Positions 28,149 through 38,140 are shown, counted from the first letter of the stretch. The stretch is DNA of 64,000 nt from G963422445 sp963422445 (GCA_963422445.2 OY729512.2:3100001-3164000), one strand, 5' to 3'. The notes: a model not told the origin generated them from the sequence alone. Numbers and translations: made by a program.

Positions 28149-28423
28149 GTGAAACGCGCGATCACCGGCTTTCATCTCGACAAGGTTGGCGACTGGGTCG
28201 CGGATCTCGGATGCGGTCATGGCCAGCACGTGCGCCACCGGCCGCCTTTCGTGAACCGATCGTGGGTCGTGAGCGACGCCGGGCGCGAGGCGATGCTGGG
28301 CACTGAACTCGAATGCGTGAACTGCGACCGGATGGAGTGGCCCGACGGGCTTGCCGCATATCGCCGGACCCCGGAGTTCGACGAGACGACGATCCCGAAC
28401 GGGCTCCGGTCCGAGCACGCTAG
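28149..28423 (+). pseudogene. DUF3565 family protein, 3' end replaced by an IS
   Basis: The frame opens MKRAITGFHLDKVGDW and carries ELGCGHGQHVRH-type text (LGCGHGQHVRHRPPF) with two further Cys (ECVNCD), the zinc-ribbon-like start of DUF3565 proteins. Relatives usually continue further, often into a cupin-like tellurite-resistance domain. Here the frame runs into the IS427-type element at 28424 and stops after one more codon. The function of the family is not established. Confidence 0.6.
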
Positions 28424-29267
28424 ATAGTGTCGTCACGAAAAGCCAGCCCAGAGCGCCAGACACCGAATCTGCACCGCGGCGAGGAACGATGCGGCATTCT
28501 TGGCGTATCGCGTGGCAATCCCACGCCAACGCTTGAGCCACAGAAAGGCGTTCTCCACCAAATGCCGGCGCCGGTAGAGATGGACATCATACGCTCTGGG
28601 GTGCTTGCGGTTGCGCTTCGGCGGAACCGCTGGAATGACTTCATGCTCCTCACAATAAGACAGGATGGCATTCGTGTCATAGGCCTTGTCCGCCAACAAA
28701 TACTCGGCATCTATCCCTTCAATCAGCTCGACCGCTTGACTGCAATCTGCTGCCGTCCCCTCGGTCACCAACACCCGCACCGGCATCCCATGCGCGTCCA
28801 CAGCCAGGTGCAGCGTCGTGTTCAGCCCCCTTTTGTGCGACCCATCGCCTGAGTGCCGCCGACCGCACCGATCGCATGGGGATGGACCTTGAGATGACTG
28901 GCGTCAATCATCAGCCACTCATCGTCCGGCTCATCCACCAGAGGCTCCAGCAACGCCCCCCAGAGCCCCTTGTCCCGCCAGCGACAGAACCAACGATGGG
29001 TAGTTTTCCAGTCTCCATAGTCTGGCGGCACATCACGCCAGGGAGCGCCGGTACGCAGAATCCAGAAGACAGCATTAATGAACCGTCGATTATCCTGTGC
29101 CACTCCACCCCAACGTCCCGCTCGACCAGGCAGATGAGGCTCCAGCAACAGCCAGACCCTGTCCGAAATGTCGTGACGCCGATGAGCCATTCCCATGAGT
29201 CGCCTCCAGGAACCATCGAGTGAGTTCGACAGATAGTACAGATAAACATCACTCATGACGACACTAT
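28424..29267 (-). mobile_element. IS5 family (IS427 group) element, copy 1
   Basis: The element is 844 bp. It is flanked by CTAG on both sides (28420-28423 and 29268-29271), the usual IS427-group target. Terminal inverted repeats are agatagtgtcgtca-type. A nearly identical copy lies at 57851-58694. It separates the DUF3565 gene from the cas3 remnant. Confidence 0.87.
28433..29256 (-). CDS. IS427-type transposase, two frames joined by programmed frameshift
   Basis: The first frame (29256 to 28822) holds the N-terminal domain and the first catalytic Asp (LMIDASHLK). The second (about 28850 to 28433) continues with ADKAYDTN and the glutamate in LVENAFLWLKRWR. The frames join at aaaagggggc through a -1 shift, which reads on as GLNTTLHLAVDAHGMP. 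Such two-frame layouts are normal in this group and make the full DDE transposase by ribosomal slippage. It is likely functional. Confidence 0.83.
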
Positions 29268-29483
29268 CTAGGCGCCGGCGAACGCTGGGCGGGCGGATCC
29301 CTCACCCTGTCGATCATGGAACTCGGGTGGGACGAAGCAACGCGAGAGAGCTGGACGGAGCGCACGCGCGATCTGTTGGAACGGTTCGGCCCTTTTAGGT
29401 TTGCCTGGATGGAGACCATCGTCCGGCTGGCCGACTGGCGGGCGTCGGCGAAAGATCGGGAGGGCAGTAATGGCGACGCATGA
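29268..29483 (+). pseudogene. cas3: cas3 remnant (C-terminal tail)
   Basis: Seventy-one codons are open from the right edge of the IS and overlap the csx17 start by 14 bp. The text ERFGPFRFAWMETIVRLADWRAS matches, as I know the family, the end of Cas3 in type I-G (formerly I-U) loci, where cas3 directly precedes csx17. The helicase and HD domains are gone. The loss predates or accompanied the IS insertion, because the sequence left of the IS is not cas3. Confidence 0.6.
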
Positions 29484-32088
29484 GCCGCTAGTGCTCGACG
29501 GGTGCGCCCCCACGCCACTGGCGTCCTACTTGAAGGCGCTTGGGGTTCTGCGCCTGCTCTCGTCATCGACCAATAACCTCAGTGGCCAAGCCGTCGACCC
29601 GCGCGCGCGGGGCTGGTGGATCGAGACGACGAATGTCAGCATCCGGTATTGCCGTCGACCCGCGCGCGCGGGGCTGGTGGGGCATAATTTCAGATATTGC
29701 CTCGTTGTGCTCATCGTCGACCCGCGCGCGCGGGGCTGGTGGGAGAACGAGCGCTTTCATCTCGGAACGACGCTCACTCGCGACGAGGTGATTCGCTTCT
29801 TTCTGGAGGATTACGCACCGAGCCCGATCATCGCTCCGTGGAATGGCCGTGCCGGCTTTCTCGAGGGGGAGGAGCAGGAGAGCTCGCCGCGCACTGGCGC
29901 CGATCTCATGCGCAGATTTGCAGCCAGCCCGGCCCGTCGTTTCACGTACATGCGGCAGACCATCGAACGCTCGCGCCGGAACGATGAGCTTGCCAGACTC
30001 AACTGCTTTCGTGCGAAGGTCAAGGCGCTCAAGAATGAACTGAAGACGTTGAAGGGAGAGGAGCGCAAGTGCCGAGACGAGGAAAGGAAGAATGCGGAGA
30101 AGAAGGAGAAGCAGTCCAAGCGGGTGCTGCTTCTCGCCCTCCGATCGGCGACGGAACCGGATCATGTCTCATATATCGACGCCTGCTATGTCCTTATCGG
30201 CCGATGAAATTCCGATGCCCTTATTCGGGTCCGACGGGAACGACGGCAGTCGCGATTTCGGTGTCAACTTCGCGGACGAATTGGCCCGTCTGTTCGATGT
30301 TGACAGCGGCTTCGCTACGGAACTCGGAACGTCATCGCTTGAGGGTGCTCTCCTCGGCGGGGGCCGCCTTGGCACCTGCGGAACGATGGGCCAGTTCAGT
30401 CCCGGTCAGGGTGGAAGCAACGCAACGACCGGATACGAGGGCTTGAATCCTTTGAACCCGTGGGATGTTGTGCTGACGATGGAGGGAACCATTGTATTCG
30501 CAGGCGCCCTGACTCGAAGCTGGGGGCGGCGAGCGGTAGCCGAGCCTCCTTCCCGTTCACCTTCAAACCCATTGGAGCTGCTGCCGGGAACTTTTCGTCT
30601 GAAGACCCGAATCGTCCTCGCGGTGAAATCTGGGTGCCACTGTGGAAGAAACCCGCCACGTTCGTCGAGATCGCGGCCGTCTTCTCGGAAGGCAGGTTCA
30701 CCTTGGGAGGCCGTACCGCGCGAACCGGCCTGGATGCTGCCCGCTCCGTCGTACAGATCGGACTCGCCCGGGGAATCAGCGGCTTCGAGCGCTATTCCAT
30801 CATTCAACCCGACAGCAGGATGCCGTATCAGGCGACTCCTCTCGGCCGAATTGCCACGCCCGACTGTCCACGTTGAGACCTAATCGTCGATCTGGAAGCT
30901 GGCAACTGGCTGGGGCGGGCACAGTGCCTGACCGGAAATAGGAAGGCAGCTCCAAGTCGAGCCCGACATGTAACGCGCCGGCTGGAAGATTCGCTGTTCC
31001 AGATGACGGATGCTTCCCGAGCGTCCGAGGGAACCCGCAACGCACTGATGGCGATTGGCGGCTTCGTTGATTGGCTGACGACGAATCGAAAGGCCCGCGA
31101 GAAGCTGAATCCTCCACCGAGATTGTCACGGGAATGGGTCCTGCAGGCGGACGACGGAACGCCTGAGTTCCGGATCGCGGCCGCCCTGGCCAGCCTCGGA
31201 CTCCCACCGCAGGCGTCCTCCGGCCGGCCCGAACCGGCGTCTGCGGATGAGGTCTTAGCGACGGACACGGCATCTATCTCGCACGATGAGTCGCCGGAAG
31301 AAACCTCTCGTTTTCCTGTCGTGCCCAACCTGCCGATGGCCGCTCACTTCGCGCCGATCGACGAAGGGTACTTTTTCAATGGAACTGATCTCCGCAGACT
31401 CCGTTCATGGGTGATCGAAACGCCGCCCACGGTGGTCTGGGGTGCCGGAAGCCTCGTCTCGAACATGATCGCGGTCCTGGATCGGCGGATGGTCGAGGCG
31501 TCGATGCAGGGGTTACCGGACAAGCCGCTCGCGGGTTCCGTGTTCGCATGCGCCGCAGATGTGGCTGCGTTTCTCAAAGGTGATTTCGACGACACAAGAT
31601 GCGCCGCGTTGCTTGCCGGTCTCGTCTGGGCTACCCCGGTACGGTTGAGGAAACGGATACCGAGCGACGGCGTACCCGCCGCAGAGCCGCCCTTCGCCTA
31701 TTCCGTCTTGAAGCCGCTGTTCTCGACGGATGCGGCCCTTCGCTGCGCGGGAGCGCTTGACGGTACGGCCTGTCTGCCGTCGCCGCCCGGGCTGCTGGCT
31801 CGTCTGCGCGCTGGCGGCGCGAGTCAAGATGACCGAGCGACCGACGAGGCGGTCCGTGCGGCCCTGATCCGTGGTCGTGCGTCTGGTCTTGCCTCGCCTT
31901 TCGATCCGTCGGAATCGCACGGCCGCGGAACCAGTCGGATCGGCGCTGGCGTTCGGGCGGACCGTCTGGCTGCTTCACTTCTGATTCCGATCGGAGAACG
32001 TGACCTGAAGGTGCTGCTCGCGCGCACCTGGCCGAGTGTGATGGCCGACGACGACTTTCAAACAGAGGAAATGACCGATGCCGCTTGA
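29470..32088 (+). pseudogene. csx17: csx17 (cas8-like large subunit, type I-G), broken and carrying an embedded CRISPR-like array
   Basis: The N-terminus (LDGCAPTPLASYLKALGVLR) and IAPWNGRAGF are typical of Csx17, the large effector subunit of type I-G CRISPR interference. The gene is read in pieces. Frame 1 runs from 29470 to about 30190, then shifts to frame 2 (PLFGSDGNDGSRDFG, GQFSPGQGGSNATTG). Near 30515 it returns to frame 1 (FPFTFKPIGAAAG). There is an in-frame TGA at 30874-30876, after which the same frame continues to 32088. A charged coiled-coil insert lies near 30010-30120. The array at 29592-29742 adds 41 codons within the first 100. The gene is not expected to give a functional protein. 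It overlaps csb1 by 11 bp. Confidence 0.8.
29592..29742 (+). CRISPR. Three-repeat, two-spacer CRISPR-like array inside csx17
   Basis: Identical 28-bp repeats lie at 29592-29619, 29653-29680 and 29715-29742. The spacers are 33 bp (29620-29652) and 34 bp (29681-29714), unlike each other. The periods are 61 and 62 bp; 61 is the period of type I-E arrays. The core CCCGCGCGCGCGGGG can fold on itself and matches the core of GC-rich type I-E repeats, while the repeat edges differ. Repeats 1 and 3 are read in frame as VDPRARGWW, which in my memory of the family is native Csx17 text. Repeat 2 is read in another frame. The two extra units total 123 bp, so the frame is kept. Spacer 2 is about 41% GC, below its surroundings. 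Confidence 0.75.
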
Positions 32089-33034
32089 CCTTACCCGACT
32101 CGACGGCGAGCCGCGCCTGCTCATCGAAGCGACGCTGAAACCCGTTCAGGGCAGCCGATTCCAGCCCACCGGGTTCCCCAATCTCGGCCACGCCATCTAC
32201 GAATCGCCGGATGGGCAAGGGCGGATCGTACTCGTCGAGAGTGCACAGTCGATGGCGAATCGCCTGGAAGCGGTGTGCTGGGACGTGAGCGCCAACGACT
32301 GGGTCGCACCCCTCAAGGGGCTTCCGGTCGTGAAGGTGGTGGATGAGAAGGGCAAGCCGCTCACAAACTCGCTGCTCGAAGCGCATCGGATCAACTCGCC
32401 GTACATCCTGCAAGGCAAGGACAGGTCGTTCATGGAGATGCTGAAACAACGCCTTGCGGCGATGGAGGTCGGTCTCGTCGATCTGCAAGAGCTCGCGCGG
32501 GTGCTGTTGGAGAACGACTTCAACGCCCTACTTCATGGCGTCTTTCTTGCCAAGAAGGAACTCGCCGGAGGCCGGTTGCGCCTTCCGAGATCGCTCTCGG
32601 CCTTCATTGAGGCCACGAATGCAAGGGTAGCAGCGAGCGGCGGCGTCAAGAATGACAGCGTCAACCCCAGTGGGGATACGACCAAGGGCTTCGGCAACGT
32701 CCCCTTCGCACGTGACGAGTGGGTCGCAGAGCGGATCATGGCCTTCTTCAACCTTGATCTACGCCAGATTCGGGCGTTCGGATTGGGCGATGACGTCGAA
32801 CGGCTGCTTATCGCGATGGCTCTGTTGAAGATTCGGCGCTTCTTCGTCGAGGGCTTACGGCTTCGCACTGCGTGTGATCTTGATGTTTGTGAGATCGCAG
32901 TCACGTGTCCCGAGCACTTCGACCTTCCGGATCTTGGCGACCTCGAATCCGTTCTTCCTACTCTCATCAAAGCCGTCAGAGCACAGGGACTCTTCGGGGA
33001 GACCCGCGAGTTGACCGTCACCTATCGGAAGTAG
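32078..33034 (+). CDS. csb1: Csb1 (Cas7 family, GSU0053 type), type I-G CRISPR
   Basis: A 318-residue RAMP protein. Family landmarks are the N-terminal EATLKPVQGSRFQPTGFP, VLVESAQSMANRLE and the central SPYILQGKDRSF. A late DWxLxQIRAFGLG-like element (LDLRQIRAFGLGDDVERLL) is also present. Csb1 forms the Cas7 backbone that coats the crRNA in the effector complex. The frame is fully open, in contrast to csx17 and csb2 on either side. The start ATG 32078 lies inside the end of csx17, and csb2 follows after 4 bp. Confidence 0.85.
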   Translation: MPLDLTRLDGEPRLLIEATLKPVQGSRFQPTGFPNLGHAIYESPDGQGRIVLVESAQSMANRLEAVCWDVSANDWVAPLKGLPVVKVVDEKGKPLTNSLLEAHRINSPYILQGKDRSFMEMLKQRLAAMEVGLVDLQELARVLLENDFNALLHGVFLAKKELAGGRLRLPRSLSAFIEATNARVAASGGVKNDSVNPSGDTTKGFGNVPFARDEWVAERIMAFFNLDLRQIRAFGLGDDVERLLIAMALLKIRRFFVEGLRLRTACDLDVCEIAVTCPEHFDLPDLGDLESVLPTLIKAVRAQGLFGETRELTVTYRK

Positions 33035-33038
33035 GGGG

Positions 33039-34633
33039 ATGTTTGCCCTCACCTTCCGCTTTCCAGCTGGTCGCTACCACGCGACGCCGTGGGGCCGCAA
33101 CGTCAACGAGGCGGATGTCGCGTGGCCGCCAGAGCCTTGGCGGCTGTTGCGTGCGCTTATCGCCGCCTGGTGGCGCAAGGGCGATAATAAGCGTTGGTCG
33201 GAGGGCGATCTTGCCGCCTTGGTCGACGCGCTCGCCGAGACACCTCCTGACTACCACTTGCCCGAAGGCGCGATCCACGCCCACACCCGCCACTACATGC
33301 CCCAAGGAAAGCTGAACAAGGGGAGAGAGAGGACGACACTCGTCTTCGATGGGTTCGTTCATCTGCCGGATGGGGCGGAGATTGTCGCGGCGTGGCCCGA
33401 CGTGACCCTGAACGGGGATCTGTTCGAGTTGGCGTCCGATCTCGCCGAGTCAGTCGGATATCTCGGTCGCGCGGAGAGCTGGACGGAGTGTCGGGCGCTT
33501 AATGACTGGAACGGTGAGGCAAACTGTCAGATCGTGGGAGCCGGGGGAGCCGGAACTCCGGTGCGTGTGCTCGCGCCGCGCTCACCCGCGGCGTATGCGG
33601 CTGAACGAGAGCGTCTGATCGCGAATGTCAAGCAGGAAACAGCCGGCGCAGCGTTTCGGAGCAAGGGGACCGATGCAGATACCCTGCCTGCGCGGCTCGT
33701 CGATGCGCTGGCGCTCGATACTGCGGACTATCAGGATCGGGGGTGGAGCCGTCCGCCGGCGGCGCGCGAAGTCGTCTATGTGTGCTCCGCGGACGTGAGC
33801 CCGGGGGTCGTTCCTCGGGCCTTCGTCGGGCGTCGCCGCCTCATCCGGAGCGAAGACCTCCCGACCGTCGCCCGGTTTCTGGTAGCTGGACGCCCCCTTC
33901 CCCGTATTGAAGATGCAGTGAAGCTCGGAGAGATCATGCGCCGCGCTCGCCCAATTCGGCTGGAGGAAGGACGAGGCGACTGGCCGCTCGATCCCGAGCG
34001 CGCCCTGGCAGATCTCGGGGCGGGACGCCAATGGTCGCCCCCCTCGCGGACCCCGCGCATCCCCATGCCTTCTGCTGGCTACCCGAGGACGCGGATGCTG
34101 ACGGCTGGATTGACCACATCTCAGTCTACATCGAGAGTGGTATCAACGATGAAGTCCGGGCACGCTTCGACAGGATCACTCGTCTTTGGCTCGCAAACAG
34201 GCAGCGACCGAGCGCGGATGAAGCCGATCCCGCGACCGTGACAGAATGGCGGCTCGCGCTGGAGGGCTTCGGCCGTCCAGCCGACTTTGCCGGGAGCGCG
34301 CGGATCTTCGGAGTAGCTAGCAAGTGGCGAAGCATGACCCCGTTTCTGGCCGCTGGGCACCTTAAGGCATCTGGCTACCCGGGTGAGGTTCTCCGCCTGC
34401 TAAGGCGCCGCGGCCTGGATTCGGATGGAGTGGAGGTCGAGGTGATTAAGGGTATTGCTGTCGGCGGAACCGAGCGCCGTGCTCTCCATTTCCACCGATT
34501 CCGCTCCCGCGGCGGCGAGAAGCAACCCGATGCGGCCGGCGCTCTTCTGCGCGTCAGCTTTCGGCAACCGATCGCCGGGCCGCTCGCCATCGGCTTCGGC
34601 AGCCATTTCGGTCTAGGGCTATTCAAGCCCGAA
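33039..34633 (+). pseudogene. csb2: csb2 (Cas5-Cas6 fusion type, GSU0054), frameshifted and capped by an IS
   Basis: The frame from 33039 begins MFALTFRFPAGRYHATPWGR and has ARHYMP-type text (THTRHYMPQGK) and VGYLGRAESW, all typical of Csb2, the Cas5-like subunit with crRNA-processing function. At a run of six C (about 34036-34041) the frame changes. The continuation (PEDADADGWIDHISVY and further to GFGSHFGLGLFKPEE) is in another frame. The last codons run into IS copy B at 34634, so the native stop is lost, although nearly the full length (about 530 codons) is present. The poly-C shift could also be a sequencing slip. No cas4, cas1 or cas2 follows. Confidence 0.78.
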
Positions 34634-36130
34634 GAACCTCTTGCAAAATTCCTGCCCCCAGGGTTCGGTGAGCCCGGGTCGGTCGGTTGATCCCGGTCAC
34701 CTCTGCACCTGGAGGTCGGAATCCATGGATTCGTGGTGTCTCATCAGAGACGATGAGACCAAACAGGGACCTTTGTGGACATCGGGACACGCCTCTCCGG
34801 GCCACTCTCTTCGAGAGGGCCGTGAAGGGTCGGCATGCGTTGTCGGAGCCGCGCTATGGGACGGCGAGACGTATCAACGGGTCAGCCGCCAGGGCCAGGA
34901 TGCCGACCATGAGATGGCAGGCGACCCTGGAATGTCCACGGACGCGGACATGGCGCCCGCCACACTCATCCTTGAGGCGGGCGTTGGTCCTCTCGACACC
35001 GGACCGGATCCGGAACCGCACGTTCCCGGGATCGACATGGCCTGCTGCACGCCGGGCCCGGGCCTCCCGGTCTCGCTCCTCCTTGAGGTCCTTGTCCCGG
35101 CGCGGATTGACATCGATGATCGGCACATGGCCAAGCCGTTCGCTCATCTGGTAGATCTCCCTGGCATCATAGGCCGCGTCCATGAGATCGTAGAGATTGG
35201 TCACACGCGCGGCGGTCATCATCGCCAGCGGGACCGCGACCTGGCTGTCATGGACGGATGCCGAGGTGAGAACGGTCCTCAGCGGCACTCCGCATCTGCT
35301 GTGTCGATATGCAGCTTGTCACCGCGCCAGGCCTCCATGACCCCCTTGGCATTCTTCTTTGCCCCGTGATCGCAGACCTTCGGCAGCGCGTCGAGCATCT
35401 CATCGAGATCCATCCCGTTCGCTTGCTGTTCGAGACGCCCAGGCTCCTTCGTCCTCTCCTCGCCCTTGCGGGGCCGGCCGCGCTTGCGGTTCGGCGTCCT
35501 GGCCTTCGGCGTCGGGGCCGGCGTCTCCCGGGCCTCGATGGCCGTCGAGTCCCGCGACACGTGGCCGATGAGCGCATCGCCCAGTGTCTCTGCAACCAGA
35601 GCCGCGTGCATCCTCTCCGGAAGACGGGACTGCGAAAATTCGGCAAACGCCCGCGAAAACGTCGCTTCACGCGGGATCTCCGCGACACGCGACCAGCCGC
35701 ACAGTCGGCGCAACGTCGGGTCCACCTTGAGCCTGTCGATCAGGTGGCGGGTCGTCGGCAGATCCCATACCGCCTTGGCGATGAAGCCACGGGCCAGCGC
35801 CTGGCGATCCTCCCGGGGCCGACCCGGACCGGTCCACACCCCATCGACGAAGCCCTCCACCTTGACGAGATCGAGAGCTGTCACGAAACGCTTGTACGTC
35901 TCGAGGAGAGGACCGACCGCTTCGGCCAACGCAGGGAAAAGGTCCCCTTGAAAGCGGCGCCAGAGATCGGATAGGGTCGAGCCAAGGGTCATCGGGGGCA
36001 CCCCGTGGTATCTTGTTATTGTAGAAACACAACATACCACGGGGTGCCCCCGAAACCCAGGCCCTCGACAACAAAATCAGCCTCGACAAGGCAAAAAAAC
36101 CGGTCGGGCCGGCAATTTTGCAAGAAGCTC
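34634..36130 (-). mobile_element. IS copy B of the DUF772/DDE element
   Basis: The element is 1497 bp, with the same ends as copy A and the same orientation. It forms the right boundary of the island. The transposase frame is interrupted. Confidence 0.85.
34854..35992 (-). pseudogene. Frameshifted IS transposase (copy B)
   Basis: This reads as the copy A transposase from ATG 35992, but one base is missing near 35290 (gcagatgcgg against gcagactgcgg in copy A), which splits it into two frames of about 235 and 140 codons. Otherwise it is nearly identical. Confidence 0.8.
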
Positions 36131-36230
36131 TGTGGCTTGAGATTTGCCATAATGTATTGAGTCTGCGTAAAAGTAATTTTCGTTCCGGCGCACATGGCCC
36201 ATATTTTGACGATTTTGTTATTTTGTCATG

Positions 36231-37394
36231 GGAATTCTCCAGCGGTGCAGTTGTGGCTCCACATCCGCGACGCGGCGATCCGCGGGACTTCGGAATGGGG
36301 CCGCACGTCCTGACGGTTGACGATTGTCGATCGATCTGGCTGATCTTGGTAGTGATGTGCAGGCGATTGCGGATCGAGTCCCGGCTGAGGGCGATGCCGG
36401 CGGCCTTGAGGCGGGTGCGGAGCAGGGGCACGGCATGAAAGGCGAGGAACAGGTGCGCCGCGATGCGGTCGTCCCTCTGACGCCAGATGATCGGGCGCAA
36501 GCCGAGCTCAAGACTTGAGGGATCGGACGATGGCCTCGATTCCGGTCAATGTCCACAATGTCCGCAGCAGGGTTTCGGTGTCCCGGTCGGCATGGCTGAA
36601 TCGCAGAACACAGGCGCCGGCAGCTTCGTCGCTGTTCTTGCAGGTGACGATGACGGCGCGTGCGGTGTTGCCATCGCCCGTCTCGACCCGGATGTCATCG
36701 TGATGCGAGACCCTGGAGACTCCTGGCGCAGGCGGTCGATCTTCTGCTGGATCCTGTCGTCGCGTTTCGTCCGCCCGGGGATGGCGAGGCCCTCGAGGCG
36801 GGTCAGTTCGACATCGAAGGTCGTGCGTTTGGCGTCGAGGATATCGTCCTCGGTGAGTGTCTTGCCTTCGCTCACTACAGAGAGGCACGCTTCGTCGTCC
36901 AGAGTTTCCAGGCGCCAGGCCCGACCCTCGTGGCCAGTACTGTCGTGAGGTCGAAGTCGGCGGTGCCGGTCGACGCAGATCCAGTCATGGCCGCGTTCGC
37001 GCAGCTAGGCGAAATTGTCCTTGCTCGTGATGCTGGAATCCGTAACTACCGTCGGCTGCAGCCCGTCACGGCAATATTCGGCCTCGAGGCGGCTGAGGGC
37101 TGTTTCAAGGGTCTCCGGCTCGAACAGGTTGCCGGGCAGGATCTCGCAGCAGCGTGGAAAGCCGGCGCTGTCGAGCATCGGGGCGAGGGTCACCAGGAGG
37201 CCGTCGTTGCGCTTCTGTTTCGGGCGCCCGAAGCGCCGCAGCCCGTCATTGTGGCGGCCGGCATCACCCTCAGCTGGGACTCGCGTCGATGGATCGACAA
37301 TCGTCAACCGTCAGGACGTGCGGCCCCATCCCGAAGTCGCGCGGATCGCCCGCGCCGCGGGTGTGGGGCAACAACTGTACCACTGGAGAATTCC
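36231..37394. repeat. Inverted repeats of about 102 bp flanking an IS1634-type remnant
   Basis: 36231-36332 and the reverse complement of 37292-37394 match at most positions, from ggaattctcc to gattgtcgatc, with the block gggccgcacgtcctgacg identical. They enclose the transposase remnant at 36480-37307. They may be the long ends of the element or a duplicated fragment. Confidence 0.6.
36480..37307 (-). pseudogene. IS1634-type transposase remnant
   Basis: Pieces of one protein are scattered over the three minus-strand frames: TLAPMLDSAGFP and VVTDSSITSKDNFA first, then EAKTLTEDDILD-like text (EGKTLTEDDILDAKR), and a C-terminal piece LRTLWTLTGIEAIVRSL. These belong to the IS4-superfamily IS1634 group. 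The N-terminal third is missing and there are several frameshifts and a stop, so it is dead. Confidence 0.7.
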
Positions 37395-38140
37395 GGTGCC
37401 GGAACGAAAGTTCGCATGATGCAATGGGAAATGGTGAGCATTATGGTGGCGAGGACATTGCGGTCGGTCTTGTCGTAACGTGTGGCAATCCGCCGGAACT
37501 CCTTGGATACTGCCGAAGAAACGTTCGACGATGTTGCGCGTTGCATAGACCTTGCGATCAAGCGGACGCGGATCGAGGCGATTGGCTTTGGACGGGATCG
37601 CAGCTCTCCCTCCGGCCCTGGCGACATGGTCGAGACTGGCGTTGGTGTCACAGGCCTTGTCGCCGATGACGGTCGTACCATGTTCGATGTCTTCCAGAAG
37701 CGCCAGGGCTTCGCTGCAGTCGGCAGTTTGGCCGGGAGACATGCGGATGGTCTTGACGGTCCCCTTGCCATCGACGGCGACATGGATTCTGGTGCTCAAT
37801 CCGCCGCGGCTGCCCGTCCTTGCGGACGCCGGCGCCATGCTTGTGGACGCGAACCGTCGAGGGGTCGATCATGCGAACGTTCAGTGTCCCGGCAGGTCCA
37901 CCGCCGTCGTCCTTGCTGACAAGCTCTTGTCAATCCGACATGCTCTGCGACCATATCCCATTCTTGCTTCAGCGATTGAAGCTGGCCGTATAGGGTCCAT
38001 AGCGGTCCGGCAAGTCGCGCCACGGAGCACCCGTGCGCAGGATGTAGAATACGCCATCTATGACCTGGCGGGCAGTCTTGCGCACCGGACCTTGCCGCCC
38101 CGTCGGAAGAACCTACCGGAGAACATCCCATTCCGTGTCG
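37395..38140 (-). pseudogene. IS5 family (IS427-like) transposase remnant
   Basis: Starting near 38128 on the minus strand, a stop-interrupted frame reads MTDTEWDVLR and later FYILRTGAPWRDLPDRYGP-like text. Another frame (37838 to 37311) has GGLSTRIHVAVDGKG, GDKACDTNASL and RNIVERFFGSIQG. Parts are recognisable but broken by stops and frameshifts. Its right end is truncated by the inverted-repeat block at 37292-37394. The 190 bp between it and the next gene show nothing recognisable. Confidence 0.7.

Larger units (their letters stand above)
15306..36130. mobile_element. Composite-transposon-like island bounded by two direct IS copies
   Basis: Two 1.5-kb IS copies (15306-16804 and 34634-36130), both reading on the minus strand, bracket 17.8 kb. 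The four bases left of the first copy (15302-15305) and right of the second (36131-36134) are both tgtg, while the inner flanks do not match. An isolated copy of the same IS at 49218 has a 4-bp duplication (agtt), so 4 bp is the element's own target-duplication size. This is the pattern expected if the whole IS-cargo-IS unit moved together. The cargo holds an arabinose-lipid/GT-C cluster and a decayed CRISPR effector operon. Confidence 0.55.

Noticed and set aside
34634..36130. IS copy B as a simple insertion into csb2 with its own target duplication
   Set aside because: Its left flank cgaa and right flank tgtg differ; the right flank instead matches the left flank of copy A.
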